Shown here: in pieces, positions 51,541-61,900 of the stretch | How positions within the stretch are numbered: position 1 is the first letter of the stretch | Layout: each line of letters begins with the position of its first letter | From: Pleurocapsa minor HA4230-MV1 | Lineage (GTDB): Bacteria > Cyanobacteriota > Cyanobacteriia > Cyanobacteriales > Xenococcaceae | Length of the DNA stretch: 64,000 nucleotides | Reading direction: 5' to 3' | NCBI GenBank assembly: GCA_019359095.1 | Contig: JAHHHZ010000031.1 | Coordinates: forward strand, 34,692-98,691 | The notes under the pieces: model-generated | The model's input: only the letters and a program-made list of their open reading frames with translations | Database searches by the model: none | What the model was told of the DNA's origin: nothing | Program-made: the position numbers and the translations under genes

Positions 51541-52824
51541 TTAATGCTGGCTCAAAACTACCGACTGATATACCTGCTGTGCAACTTGAGCTAAACGTTT
51601 CATTGCCTCGGCTATTTCTGTCTCAGTGGCAGTTAAGCTAATGCGAAAACATTCCTGCTTATGTTGCCAATCTTCTTGGAGACCTGGGAAAAAAGTACTT
51701 CCAGGGACGACAATGACTCCTACCTGTTTTAATTCTTGATAAAATTCCCAGTCTGTCATTGGTAAATCTTTCAGCCACAGCCAAGCAAAAATTGCTCCTT
51801 CTCCTTGATGTAAGTACCAAGGAATATCAGGCATAGCTGCATCGAGGGTATTGGCTAAGACTTCTATTTTACGTTGATAGTGAGGACGAATTACGTTGAG
51901 GGCAAGATTTGCTAGTTTACCAGAGGAAATGGCTTTAGCGGCGATCGCCTGTCCATAGCGAGAAGAATGAAGACAAGCGTTAGTTTGAAAAGATTCTAAG
52001 ATCCCAATTAATTTAGGATCGCCGATGGCAATCCCAATTCTCTCCCCTGGTAATCCTGCCTTAGACAAGCTCATGCAGTGGATAATATTATCGCCAAACT
52101 GCGGAGTCATTTCAGTAAAGTTTAAGGCGGGGAAAGGAGGTGCATAGGCTGAATCGACTAGTACGGGTACATCATAACTAGCAGCCAAATGAGCAATTTT
52201 AGCTACTTCCTCGTCGCTAATCACGTTTCCTGTGGGGTTACAGGGACGAGAAAAAATTACGCAGCCAGTTTGTTGATTAATTTGTAGCTGACTAAAATCA
52301 GGACGATATTTAAACCGATGGCGAACTTCATCTATTTCTAAAGTCGGTTTGTATGCTAGTAATGCCTCTGGAGTTAGACTTACTCCACCGTAGCCTGTAT
52401 AGTCGGGACTAAGAGGTAAAACTACCTGTTTTAGTTCCCCTGATGTTGTATAGCCACCAAAAGCATTAGCAGCATAGAGATAGAGAGCTTGAGAACCACC
52501 TGTAATTAAAATATGGCGATCGCTTAACTTTAAACCATAACGAGTATTAAAATCTTCGACAATTGCTTCAATTAAAGGTGTATAACCTTGGGATGAACCA
52601 TAACGACAAACCACTTCGCCGTATTCATCGCTATCTAATAACTCTTGAGTACAGTCGCGCCATAACTGTTCCACCTCTGGCAAAATTACAGGATTGCCTG
52701 CGCTAAGGTTAATAAATTCTCTTCCCTTACTATTTCTTAAGGTTTCAATAATGTCCTTCATGATCGCTCTAACTCCCGTTAGCTTAGACATTTGCGAACC
52801 AAATTGAGATAGAGAAAGATTCAT
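51541..52824 (-). CDS. avtA: Valine-pyruvate aminotransferase-like enzyme
   Basis: A 427-residue fold-type I PLP enzyme matching AvtA. FGSQMSKLTGVRAIMKDIIE at the start, ITGGSQALYLYAANAFGG (PLP-phosphate site), SRPCNPTGNVISDEE (substrate/cofactor Asn), the Schiff-base Lys in HCMSLSKAGLPGERIG, and EGAIFAWLWLKDLPMTDWEF near the end. AvtA interconverts valine/alanine and their keto acids. The call rests on these motifs and on overall length; a broader aminotransferase role is possible. Confidence 0.9.
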   Translation of the reverse strand: MNLSLSQFGSQMSKLTGVRAIMKDIIETLRNSKGREFINLSAGNPVILPEVEQLWRDCTQELLDSDEYGEVVCRYGSSQGYTPLIEAIVEDFNTRYGLKLSDRHILITGGSQALYLYAANAFGGYTTSGELKQVVLPLSPDYTGYGGVSLTPEALLAYKPTLEIDEVRHRFKYRPDFSQLQINQQTGCVIFSRPCNPTGNVISDEEVAKIAHLAASYDVPVLVDSAYAPPFPALNFTEMTPQFGDNIIHCMSLSKAGLPGERIGIAIGDPKLIGILESFQTNACLHSSRYGQAIAAKAISSGKLANLALNVIRPHYQRKIEVLANTLDAAMPDIPWYLHQGEGAIFAWLWLKDLPMTDWEFYQELKQVGVIVVPGSTFFPGLQEDWQHKQECFRISLTATETEIAEAMKRLAQVAQQVYQSVVLSQH

Positions 52825-53056
52825 TAATCAGTACCTAAAATTGCAAAAAAAAGAACTGTAACGCTTATTTTAACTTTAGTTCGCTTAGTAAATTCAGTCA
52901 GTACCTAAAACAAAAATAAAATTAAATGAGAAAATGAAATTAGGCGATCGCTTGTTCTTTAGGGCTTTGTTGCCAGAAAATTGTTTTGATACAATACAAT
53001 TGAGCCAATACCAATAATTGTGAGAAATTAAACTTTGCTGACACAGTAAAACATTG

Positions 53057-53329
53057 ATGGCACTATATTCTAACAGTTTGGCATCCCACAGCTATAGATT
53101 CAAAAGATTAATGCTGGCTTATACTCATACCGAAATTGAGCAGACTCTACGAAATGCTCGTTTATTATTTGAGAAATTAGATAAAGTATTAGACTTACCT
53201 ACTGAAGCAACAGAAAGATATCGGCTGAGTATTGAACAGCTAGTGAAAGTTTATCAAATGCATGGCGACATAACTCAGTTCCAAGCCGATCTGGAATCTC
53301 AGTATATTGAATTAAGCAAGTTGCTTTAG
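53057..53329 (+). CDS. Conserved helical hypothetical protein
   Basis: A 90-residue protein made of two or three helices (TEIEQTLRNARLLFEKLDKV; TERYRLSIEQLVKVYQMHGD). The frame also opens at TTG 53054, but the ATG at 53057 is preferred. I do not recognise the family. It lies 25 bases before the small zinc-ribbon gene in the same direction. Confidence 0.55.
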   Translation: MALYSNSLASHSYRFKRLMLAYTHTEIEQTLRNARLLFEKLDKVLDLPTEATERYRLSIEQLVKVYQMHGDITQFQADLESQYIELSKLL

Positions 53330-53354
53330 ATCAAGCTGTAAAGCTAATTAATAT

Positions 53355-53531
53355 ATGGTTAAATTAAAATCAAAGCCTTGTAATATTTGCCATAATTTAG
53401 TAGATATTCGCTATCGCATTCGCTATCAAGAGGATGGAGACTGGGTGCTAGTATGTCCTAACTGTTGGCAAGAAGTTAGTCAAGATAACCCTAACTATCG
53501 TTATGGCGGTACTTGGAAAGCAAAGCGGTAA
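53355..53531 (+). CDS. Small zinc-ribbon protein
   Basis: A 58-residue protein with two CxxC knuckles: Cys9-x-x-Cys12 in KPCNICHN and Cys34-x-x-Cys37 in LVCPNCWQ, spaced as in zinc ribbons. The ending NYRYGGTWKAKR is basic and Tyr/Gly-rich. It begins 25 bases after the preceding gene. Function unknown; nucleic-acid or protein binding is likely for such ribbons. Confidence 0.65.
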   Translation: MVKLKSKPCNICHNLVDIRYRIRYQEDGDWVLVCPNCWQEVSQDNPNYRYGGTWKAKR

Positions 53532-53593
53532 GCTGTATTTAGTTTGAAACCAGGTAATCTTCGAGGGAATATCTAGCAATAGGTATAGTTATC

Positions 53594-54136
53594 ATGTTCG
53601 ATCGACTAACTAATTTATTCAGCCAGAGCAAAACTTTAAATCCCTGGTTAAATCGTTTGGTTGCTATTACTCTCATTCTAATTGTGAGCTGGCTCAATTT
53701 TTGCTCTTCAGCTACCGCACTTTTAAGACAACATCACGAAACCCCTGGTGTGTTGCGCTATCATGCCCAAGACTCTCTCAAAGATCGCAACGGTAATACC
53801 TGGCAGGTACTATTATTTCCTGAAAATAACCAAAACGAGCAGACTAACTACTATTTACGCCTAGTCGGATTTCCTGGAGTAAATTCATTTAAGCATCCTC
53901 ACTCTCTAGAAATTCTTACTTCTCAGGGAAAAGTCTTCACTGCCACTGATGCTTATGCCCAATCTGCTCCTGCACCTAACGTGGGACAATACGATTTAAC
54001 TTCAATCATCAGTCAGCTGCCAGGTAAACAAAGCTTAAAACTATCTGTTCCCCTACAAGATAATCAAGAGCTAGCGCTTAAAATTCCCTCAGAAGTACTA
54101 ACCGAATGGCTGCTACTAGCTCAAGAAATTAAATAA
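53594..54136 (+). CDS. DUF3122 family protein
   Basis: A 180-residue protein with an N-terminal hydrophobic segment (LNRLVAITLILIVSWLNFCS, a signal or anchor) and a DUF3122 core: HETPGVLRYHAQDSLKDRNG, NTWQVLLFPENN, YYLRLVGFPGVNSF. The core is about 120 residues and would lie outside the cytoplasm. It is a cyanobacterial family of unknown function. Start is ATG 53594. Confidence 0.82.
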   Translation: MFDRLTNLFSQSKTLNPWLNRLVAITLILIVSWLNFCSSATALLRQHHETPGVLRYHAQDSLKDRNGNTWQVLLFPENNQNEQTNYYLRLVGFPGVNSFKHPHSLEILTSQGKVFTATDAYAQSAPAPNVGQYDLTSIISQLPGKQSLKLSVPLQDNQELALKIPSEVLTEWLLLAQEIK

Positions 54137-54288
54137 CCTATATGTTACGCACTTGTAAAGTAGTGAAAAACACGAAGTCATCACGACAATCTATCTAGCT
54201 TTTAAAATTTGCTGTTATTTTAGAGTAGCGATCGGGAATTCTAAAGATAGTGTTCTACAGCTAGTTGTTGAAATGGCAATTTAATTTA

Positions 54289-55260
54289 ATGGATGCAGAA
54301 GAGTTAGTACTGCTTTACAAACAGGGCAACAGAGATTTTAGTCGTGCTAATCTCAGTCAAATTCAGATCTTACAGGTTGAACTAGTCAACATAGACTTTA
54401 GCCGAACTGAGCTAGATTGGGCAAATTTTAGTGGTACTAACCTAACAGATGCTAATTTTAGTCGGGCAAACCTGAGCAATGCTCGATTAATCAAAACTAA
54501 TATGGCGAGAGCTAATTTAAACAGTGCAGATTTAGCAGGAGCAGATCTTAGCTGGGCTAATTTAGAAAATTCTTCTTTAGCTAGAGTAGACTTAAGCGAT
54601 GCCAATCTTAGCCAATCATTTTTTTGTAATGCTAACTTAGCTGATGCTGATTTAAGTCGAGCGAATCTAAGTCGCGCTAACCTAAGTGGGGCAAATCTGA
54701 GTCGCGCTAACCTAAGTGGAGCAGATCTGACAGGAGTAAATTTAAGCGGTGCCAATTTTACTCGTGCAGATTTGAGCGAGGCTAATTTTACGGATGCGGA
54801 TCTCAGTTTCGCCAGCTTTAATCGAGCCGATCTTAGTGGCTGTAGTTTACGCCAATCAAATTTAGAACAGGCATCTTTACAAGGGGCAAACCTACGTTCG
54901 GCTAATCTACGAAGTGCCATCTTAGCAGGAGCTATTTTAAAAGACACAGATCGAGGCAATAGTAGTCTGGCAACTATCTCTCAACTAAGCTTGTCGAATT
55001 TGCAACAAGATAACAAAATCGATTTTGGTTCGGCTAACCTAAGCGGAGCAAACTTACAGGGAGTTAATTTACAAAATGCTAATTTTAGATTTGCCTTGCT
55101 GTTTAAAGCAACCTTAGAAAAAGTAAACTTAAACAGTGCTAGCTTAGTTGATGTTTATTTACGAGGTGCTAATTTAAGAGGTGCTAATCTTAAAGATAGC
55201 GTTTTAAGCGGTGTTAACTGGAAAGGAACAGTTATGCCTGATGGTACAACTCACCCGTGA
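54289..55260 (+). CDS. Pentapeptide-repeat protein
   Basis: A 323-residue protein consisting largely of A(D/N)LSx pentapeptide repeats (for example ANLSRANLSGANLSRANLSG), broken once by a short non-repeat insert (about 230-245, DRGNSSLATISQLSLSNLQQ). The repeats form a right-handed square beta helix. The frame opens at TTG 54265 but ATG 54289 starts MDAEELVLLYKQGNRDFSRA, typical of family N-termini. The function is unknown; such proteins are abundant in cyanobacteria. The opposite strand has a 198-residue shadow frame from the repeat. Confidence 0.92.
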   Translation: MDAEELVLLYKQGNRDFSRANLSQIQILQVELVNIDFSRTELDWANFSGTNLTDANFSRANLSNARLIKTNMARANLNSADLAGADLSWANLENSSLARVDLSDANLSQSFFCNANLADADLSRANLSRANLSGANLSRANLSGADLTGVNLSGANFTRADLSEANFTDADLSFASFNRADLSGCSLRQSNLEQASLQGANLRSANLRSAILAGAILKDTDRGNSSLATISQLSLSNLQQDNKIDFGSANLSGANLQGVNLQNANFRFALLFKATLEKVNLNSASLVDVYLRGANLRGANLKDSVLSGVNWKGTVMPDGTTHP

Positions 55261-55324
55261 GGTATTGAAAATTATAGAAATAAAAACCGATTGCTTAGAT
55301 CATGCCTACGAGTTGATTAATATG

Positions 55325-55372
55325 ATCAGTAATTAGTAATCAGTAATCAGTAATTATTAATCAGTAATCAAT
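55325..55372. repeat. TAATCAG simple tandem repeat
   Basis: Six or so copies of AGTAATC/AGTAATT precede the ABC ATPase start. Simple sequence, no spacers. Confidence 0.6.
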
Positions 55373-55374
55373 CA

Positions 55375-56469
55375 ATGACTCAAGTACGTCTACAGGGAAT
55401 TACTAGACAGTTTGATAGCACCACAGCAATCAAAGATATTACCTTTCAGATTCCCGATCGCGCTTTTTGGGTTTTGGTTGGCCCTTCAGGTTGTGGTAAA
55501 TCAACGGTTCTCCGCACGATTGCTGGGTTGGAGTCGATTACCCAAGGAGAGCTTTATTTTGGCGATCGCTTGGTTAATGATCTTCCTGCCAGGCAGCGAG
55601 ATGTGGCGATGGTGTTCCAAAATTATGCTCTTTATCCTCACATGACAGTGGCGGATAATTTGGCTTTTGGTTTAAAGATGCGACGGGATTCGGCTCCAGA
55701 TATTGCGCGTAAAATACAGGAAGTGGCTCGCTCTTTGGATATAGAACATCTGCTCAAACGCAAGCCAAAGCAACTATCGGGGGGGCAACAACAAAGAGTC
55801 GCTTTAGGTAGAGCGATCGCCCGTCAACCCCAGGTATTTTTACTTGATGAACCACTATCAAATTTGGATGCTCAATTACGAGATGATACGAGAGCAGAAT
55901 TAAAGCGGTTACATCAGCAGTTTAAGATTACTACTATTTATGTGACTCACGATCAAGTAGAAGCGATGACTCTAGCCGATCAGATTGTGGTTTTAGATCA
56001 TGGTAGAGTGCAGCAGATTGGTAGTCCGCAAGAGATTTATCGTAATCCTGTAAATAGTATGGTGGCTGGGTTTTTAGGTAATCCGCCGATGAATATTATA
56101 CCCGCTACCTACGATGGCGATCGCTTGCTCGTGTTTAATAATCAGTCTCTCCCATTAAATCTAGCTAGACAGCTACAACTTAGTCCAGGACAGAAGTTCA
56201 ACCTGGGAATTCGCCCTGAACATATTCAGATTCACCCAACATCCGCTCAGAATGATCGTGATTGTCTAGTTGTAGAAGTAGATTTAGTCGAACCTTTAGG
56301 CAGAGAAACTTTGATTAAAGCGATTGTTCCAGGATCGAACATTAGGCTTAATTTACTGACAGATGCTCACTGTCCAAGTCGTGAAGGCGATCGCCTCACC
56401 GTAAAATTCGACCCAGCACATTTATTTGTTTTTGATGTAAATAATGGGCAGACTGTTAACTGTCAATAG
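55375..56469 (+). CDS. Sugar-type ABC transporter ATP-binding protein (UgpC/MalK family)
   Basis: A 364-residue ATPase that powers uptake of sugars, glycerol-3-phosphate or similar. The ATPase domain has GPSGCGKSTVLRTIAGLE (Walker A), LSGGQQQRVALGRAIARQPQ (signature), VFLLDEPLSNLD (Walker B) and VTHDQVEAMTLAD. The C-terminal third is the TOBE/OB regulatory domain (LGIRPEHIQ, VEPLGRETL) of the MalK/UgpC subfamily. Its permeases and binding protein are not adjacent, as is often so in cyanobacteria, so the substrate cannot be named. Confidence 0.92.
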   Translation: MTQVRLQGITRQFDSTTAIKDITFQIPDRAFWVLVGPSGCGKSTVLRTIAGLESITQGELYFGDRLVNDLPARQRDVAMVFQNYALYPHMTVADNLAFGLKMRRDSAPDIARKIQEVARSLDIEHLLKRKPKQLSGGQQQRVALGRAIARQPQVFLLDEPLSNLDAQLRDDTRAELKRLHQQFKITTIYVTHDQVEAMTLADQIVVLDHGRVQQIGSPQEIYRNPVNSMVAGFLGNPPMNIIPATYDGDRLLVFNNQSLPLNLARQLQLSPGQKFNLGIRPEHIQIHPTSAQNDRDCLVVEVDLVEPLGRETLIKAIVPGSNIRLNLLTDAHCPSREGDRLTVKFDPAHLFVFDVNNGQTVNCQ

Positions 56470-56783
56470 TTAAAAACTTTTTGGACGAATAAGTATAAAT
56501 TGCTTAAATCTATCAACTATAAGTGATTTAAAGAGATTTTATTTATTCAAGTAAGTGATCTCGATCGATTATATTTAATATGACCAACACCTTGATAGTC
56601 AAGAGATTATTGCCATTAAAGAGCATTAGTTTCATCTAAACTATACAGACTCTTTACCTCTAGTTGATTTAAAAAATAATATTTTCATCTGGGCTTGATG
56701 ATTAATTCTAATAGTTCAATAGATAATCGATTTACTTCAACAATTGTTTTATCTAACCAGTTATCTGAATTAAATCTAATCCT
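56470..56783. other. Intergenic gap before the RTX-like gene
   Basis: AT-rich, 314 bases. I see no gene, RNA, terminator or long inverted repeat here. It presumably holds the promoter of the RTX-like gene. Confidence 0.4.
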
Positions 56784-58613
56784 ATGTCTGAAAATATATT
56801 ACTGAAAAATATTGTATCAATCGATAGTTTTTTTACTATACCCGATCAAATCTATGAGTTAGAAAAGAATAGCCTTGCATGTCAAAAACCAGGCTCAATT
56901 TATCAATATGATGATAAATCTAATGTAGATAGTACGCTTGTAGCCGATCCCAATAATCCAGATAATTATCTAGCTGTGGCTATGGATAACAATCAGGATA
57001 TCTCCACAGGCAAAGATCATAATATTATTTATGGTAAAGGAATTTCTTCTGCTTTAAGTATTGCAACGGCTAGTGCAGAAGCTGAATTTATTTCAGATCA
57101 TCTTGTTACTGCTAATAGTCAAGCTATTGCGGATGTTGGTGTACTGGCTTTAGGCATTGTTAATTCAGGGAAGATTAATACTGGCAGAGGTGATGACATC
57201 ATTTTCGGTGTTGCTGAGGCTTCGGGTAACTCAACGGCTGACGCTCAAGCAGAATCAATTTTGAGTAATGTCACTTTTACTGATGCTACTAGTAACTCTG
57301 TCGCAACGGTTAATGTCCTTGTAGAGGCAGTTGGTATTAGTAATACAGGTAGAATTAATACAGGTAGTGGTGATGACATCATCGTCGGTGTTGCTAATGC
57401 TTCGGCTTCAGGCAACTCAACAACTAATTCCCAAACTCAATTAGTATTTACAAATGATTTGACAGCCACTGCTAATAGTGAGTCAGTTGTAATTGTCGAT
57501 AGCTTGGCAATCGGTCTTGATAACACAAATGTAATTAACACAGGCGAAGGGCATGACGTTATTATTGGTTTTGCTACTAACTCGGCTGTGAGTCAGGCGA
57601 TCGCTGCTGCATTTGCTTATAATGCGACTGTCTTAGCTACAGGTAGTGATTGTCAAGCTATTGATGTAATTGAAACGGCTGTTTCTCAAAGCACATCCTC
57701 TGCCACTGCTGTTAGTACCACCACTACCCTAGGAATTGTTAATTCTGGTCAAATTTTAACGAGTGATGGAAATGATGTAATTGTTGGTTTAGCCAATAAC
57801 CAAACTGACAGTAAGTCTCAGACGAAATCTGTTGCCGAATCTACTGCTAACGATCTGGCGACTGCCACGGCAGATGCACGATCTCTAGCGATCGCCCTGG
57901 GTAGTACAATAGGAATTGCTAATTTTGGTGAAATTAATACTGGCAAAGGTAACGATATTGTAATGGGTATCGCCATTGATAAGACTGCTGCTGTTGCCAA
58001 TGCTAATGCTAATGCTGCCAGTACTGTTAATAATTCTGATGCTCAAACCAACACTAATGCGATCACCGATACTTCACAAGCGATCGCCATTGGGATTAAT
58101 AATACTGGGGGCAAAATTCTCACGGCAATAGGAGATGATCAAATTATTGGCATGGGTGAAATCGGCATTTTAGGCGGAAGCTTAAATGCAGGAATAGGAG
58201 ACGATCGGGTGATCGGTTATGGCAAAGAGGTTGGCGTTGAATCCAGTCAGATTAGATTAGGTCAAGGTAATGACTGGTTTAAAGCAGCGATAGTTGATTT
58301 TGATCCTTTCACTGGGGCAATTTCTTTGCCGTCAGATCAGTCTGATTCAATTAAAGATACTAGTGTCTTTGGCGATCGCGGTAATGATACTTTTGAAATT
58401 GGCGACTTTAAAAATAGTGTCTTAATTGATGGAGGTACAGATTTTGATATTTTAAGATTGTGGGGTAATCTAGACGATTATCAATTCACCAGCTCATCAG
58501 ACAATAAAACTTTAACGATTGAAGATTCTGGTTCAGTACTGACCGTCAAAAACGTTGAAGCGATATATTATGGGGACAGTGAGCAAGCTTATAAAATTAG
58601 TGACTTTGCTTAA
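56784..58613 (+). CDS. RTX-like repeat protein
   Basis: A 609-residue protein of eight or nine modules, each with a Gly-Asp motif of the RTX type (NTGRGDDIIFG, NTGSGDDIIVG, NTGEGHDVIIG, TSDGNDVIVG, NTGKGNDIVMG, NAGIGDDRVIG) joined by 30-60 residue linkers rich in Ala, Ser, Thr and Asn. The last 100 residues (FGDRGNDTFEIGDF; VEAIYYGDSEQAYKISDF) resemble RTX C-terminal secretion regions. There is no Sec signal. It would bind calcium outside the cell after type I secretion. Spacing is far wider than the nonapeptide of classical RTX, so it is an unusual variant. Target unknown. Confidence 0.7.
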   Translation: MSENILLKNIVSIDSFFTIPDQIYELEKNSLACQKPGSIYQYDDKSNVDSTLVADPNNPDNYLAVAMDNNQDISTGKDHNIIYGKGISSALSIATASAEAEFISDHLVTANSQAIADVGVLALGIVNSGKINTGRGDDIIFGVAEASGNSTADAQAESILSNVTFTDATSNSVATVNVLVEAVGISNTGRINTGSGDDIIVGVANASASGNSTTNSQTQLVFTNDLTATANSESVVIVDSLAIGLDNTNVINTGEGHDVIIGFATNSAVSQAIAAAFAYNATVLATGSDCQAIDVIETAVSQSTSSATAVSTTTTLGIVNSGQILTSDGNDVIVGLANNQTDSKSQTKSVAESTANDLATATADARSLAIALGSTIGIANFGEINTGKGNDIVMGIAIDKTAAVANANANAASTVNNSDAQTNTNAITDTSQAIAIGINNTGGKILTAIGDDQIIGMGEIGILGGSLNAGIGDDRVIGYGKEVGVESSQIRLGQGNDWFKAAIVDFDPFTGAISLPSDQSDSIKDTSVFGDRGNDTFEIGDFKNSVLIDGGTDFDILRLWGNLDDYQFTSSSDNKTLTIEDSGSVLTVKNVEAIYYGDSEQAYKISDFA

Positions 58614-58647
58614 ACTAACGCGTCTTTTTAATAATTATTGAATACTT

Positions 58648-58686
58648 GGGAGTTAAAGGAGATCGCTTTTAACTCCCGATTTTTGC
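58648..58686 (+). terminator. Rho-independent terminator after the RTX-like gene
   Basis: GGGAGTTAAA (58648-58657) pairs perfectly with TTTAACTCCC (58668-58677) around a 10-base loop, followed by GATTTTT. It can also serve the converging poly-serine gene weakly. Confidence 0.75.
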
Positions 58687-58719
58687 GTTAATTTGCGTCA
58701 ATTTAAATGCTATTCTCTT

Positions 58720-58902
58720 TTAGCTGGAACTGGAACTGGAACTGGAACTAGAACTAGATGAGTTATTGGTTACCGTAGTAGAAACACTTTGAGTTGTTTT
58801 CGTTTTGCCATCGCCAGAGACAAAAACTTGACTGGTGGCTTCGGCGATCGCTTTACCATCAGGGGAAACAACTTTTTTACGAATAATTCTTTGGTAGGTC
58901 AT
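58720..58902 (-). CDS. Small protein with poly-serine tail
   Basis: A 60-residue protein: a Lys/Arg-rich start (MTYQRIIRKKVVSPDGKAIA), a Thr/Ser/Val-rich middle (TTQSVSTTVTNN) and a C-terminal run of 13 serines. The run is encoded by the hexamer AGTTCC in tandem, so its length can vary by slippage. Similar small proteins occur in cyanobacteria as far as I recall; function unknown. It lies 13 bases downstream of the large glycosyltransferase gene's 3' side and is transcribed in the same direction, after it. Confidence 0.6.
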   Translation of the reverse strand: MTYQRIIRKKVVSPDGKAIAEATSQVFVSGDGKTKTTQSVSTTVTNNSSSSSSSSSSSSS

Positions 58903-58915
58903 AACTGTAGTTTGA

Positions 58916-61900
58916 TTAACTTAAAGTATCTTTTTCTCGATTATAGAAAATAGTCCGAGCTAAATTAAGCAGAATATTTTGTTCTGTTTCCTCAGAATCT
59001 ATATCTATTTCAAGTTGAGCTAGCTGTTTAACGAGCGGTGCTGCTATTTGTGCTTGCAGCCAGCGTGATAATTCGGCGATCGCTCCAGAAGAACGATCAA
59101 TTTTAAGGGCTGCTTGTAAAAGTTGTAATGTACTATCTAAATTACCAGACTTAAGTGGTGTGTTTGCTCGATCTAAGCACCACAAAAAATGATTAACCCT
59201 AGATTTAGCGGTAATTTCTGCGCAGTATTTTGCAGGTAGATAACTTTCTGAGATTTCAATCGCTCGTAAATGATCGTATCCTGAAGCACCATTCAGGTTT
59301 TCAGTTATAGTTACGCTATTAGCCTGGCGACGATAATGAGCTAGAATTCCAGGCTCATACCACCAGTCAGAGAAAGAAGCAATGCGTTTATATAATTCCC
59401 AGTCACAGGTGAACAGAATATCCAGCTTGTAGCCCCCCAACTTTTCGTAACTAGCTCTCTTAATTACAATTGATGGAGGACTAGTTGCATTGACTACTCC
59501 AATCTGCCGTACCCAATCCTGGACAATACCACGATAATTTTCCAGATCGTATTCTTCAGTGTATAAAATTTGACGATTATCATTAATCGATTGATAACCA
59601 GTAAAAGCTGCCCCAACTGAATCTGGACAGGTTGCTAAACTTGTTTTTAATTGCTCGTAGAATCCTGGAAGCACATAATCATCATTATGTAGCAGATGAA
59701 TCCACTCTCCTCGACAAAGAGATACTGCCGTATTCCAATTTTCTTGTAAGGGTATAGTTTCAGGTAATCGATAGTAACGAATAATCCCTCGACCTAAATC
59801 ATCAGGAATTTGCCACTGAGGAGGATTACTGCCGTTATCTAGAACAATAATCTCCATTTCCTCTGCGCTAGTCCACTGAGAAAGAACACTAGCCAGACAT
59901 TCTGGGAAATATTCAGGACGGTTGACTACTGGAATCACCACACTCCAAAAAGGTCGCTTGCCAACTTCGCTAACTGGAGGAATAGCTGGAAATTCGTGTC
60001 CTCCTATGGTTACTGTCCCCGAAGGGATTGGCGGAACTGTATAATTCTCCGCAACTGTAGCTAGATTGGGCGAAGGGGCAATTACACCCTCCGTACCCTG
60101 AAGGATCGCCTGGGCATAGGCTAGATTAATTAGCTGGAGTCCTCGTTTAAAACTTGCTGTAGCTTGAACTAAATCACCGAGGTCTTGATATACTTGCCCC
60201 AAACTATAATATGCTTTGCCAAAATTAGGATCTAATTGCAGAACTTGCTGATAGCAGTTCAGTGCTTGGTCTAAATTTCTTTGTTGATGCAGAATTGAGC
60301 CTAAGTCATAGTGAGCCTCAACCAGATCGGGCTGCATTGAGATTGCCTGAAGATAATAAATTTCAGCAGTTTGACCATCGCCGACTCTTTGACGACCTAA
60401 ACCCAATTTATAATTTAACTTGGCATAATGAGCTTGTTTTTCTGGCGAGAGTTTACCTTGGGCAAAAAGGGCATTCCCCCAGTTAACATCAGCTTCTAGA
60501 CAATTTGGCATCAGCTCTAATGCTTGCTGATAATAGGAGGCTGCTGCTGACCATTTATTCTGTTGCTGCAAGACATAACCTAAATTGTTATAGATAGGCG
60601 CAGAATCTGGTCGTAAATTTAGAGCTTGTCGATAAGCCTCTTCAGCGTTTGAGAATTGACCTTGAGCTTGGCGTAAATTTCCCAAGCTAAACCATGCTTT
60701 CAAAAAATTAGGCTGTGCTTGAACAGAGGCACAAAAATATTGCTCTGCTGAGGTTAAATTACCCTTTTGCTGCTCTATAGAGCCGAAAGCATACAGAGCC
60801 TCGGCATGTTTGGGCTGTAGGGCTAGCACTTGAGAATATTGTTGTTGAGCCAGATCCAGACGATTATTTTGATAATGCTGTTCTGCTAGTTGAAAAGCTG
60901 CTTTAACTTCGGCGCTATCAAATCGACTTGGTTTCTCAACGATCGCCATCAAAAAATCTTCTAATGCTCTGACTGGTTTTAAGTCGCCATAACACTTGTA
61001 TTTATTAAGAGCAATTTGCTGGGAGCTGTGATGACGATAATCACGATCTTGACCAAGACGCGTGGCAATTTGTACATATTCATCTTTATTATGAGCGATC
61101 GTCTCTTCAATCCCCATCATCTTGAGAATTGCCAGGGTATGCCGACTACGCATCAGTTCACCAGGCAGGGTAACTATGGGCAAATTGTAGACAGTTGATT
61201 CTAGGGTTGTATTACCTCCTGACCAGCCAATATTATCTAAATATATATCGGCGATCGCTCCTAAGCCAGCAAAAGCATTGGCACTCATCAGAGGCAAAAA
61301 TATGCAGTAATCTTGATAATTTAAGTTGAATTTTTGGAAAGCATCAGCTAGGCGCTGACAAAAGACATTAGTAGCTAGTTCACTTTCTAATTTGATCAAG
61401 ACAAACTTAGCATTACTTACTGCTTGGGCAATACGCGGAAAAACATCGTCGTGCTGTGGTAGATATTTGAATAAGGATTGACAACACCAAAACATGATGT
61501 CGCTTTCCAAGATGCCTAAATCTTTTCTCGCTACTGCTTCTGGTTTTATTGGGATTGGTTGGTAACATACCCCCAGGTTAGGTAATTTAACTAACTTTTC
61601 TGTATAGTGTGATTGAGCATTAGTTGGCTCCATTAAATCGCTACTTAAAAAGTAGTCAATTGTCGGCAATCCACTAGTTTCAGGATGCCCCCAAGAGGCA
61701 ATTTGCACAGGAGCTAATCTTAAGCAGCCTAGTTGAACCGCCATCGTATCCATGCCGAATTCGGGAAAAATTAGAATATGTAAATTGTCTTGAGCAATTT
61801 TCTCTGCCCATTGGTCAACGGAAAAGGCATGATGCTCAAATCGCTCAAATGATTTTGCTGCTCTTGCCGTTTGCTCATCCCGCTTATTCCCTGTAAAGTA

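Noticed and set aside
54363..54959. 198-residue frame on the minus strand
   Set aside because: It is the mirror of the pentapeptide-repeat coding sequence; its Leu/Lys/Ala-rich repetitive protein is an artefact of the GCTAAT/AAGT pattern.
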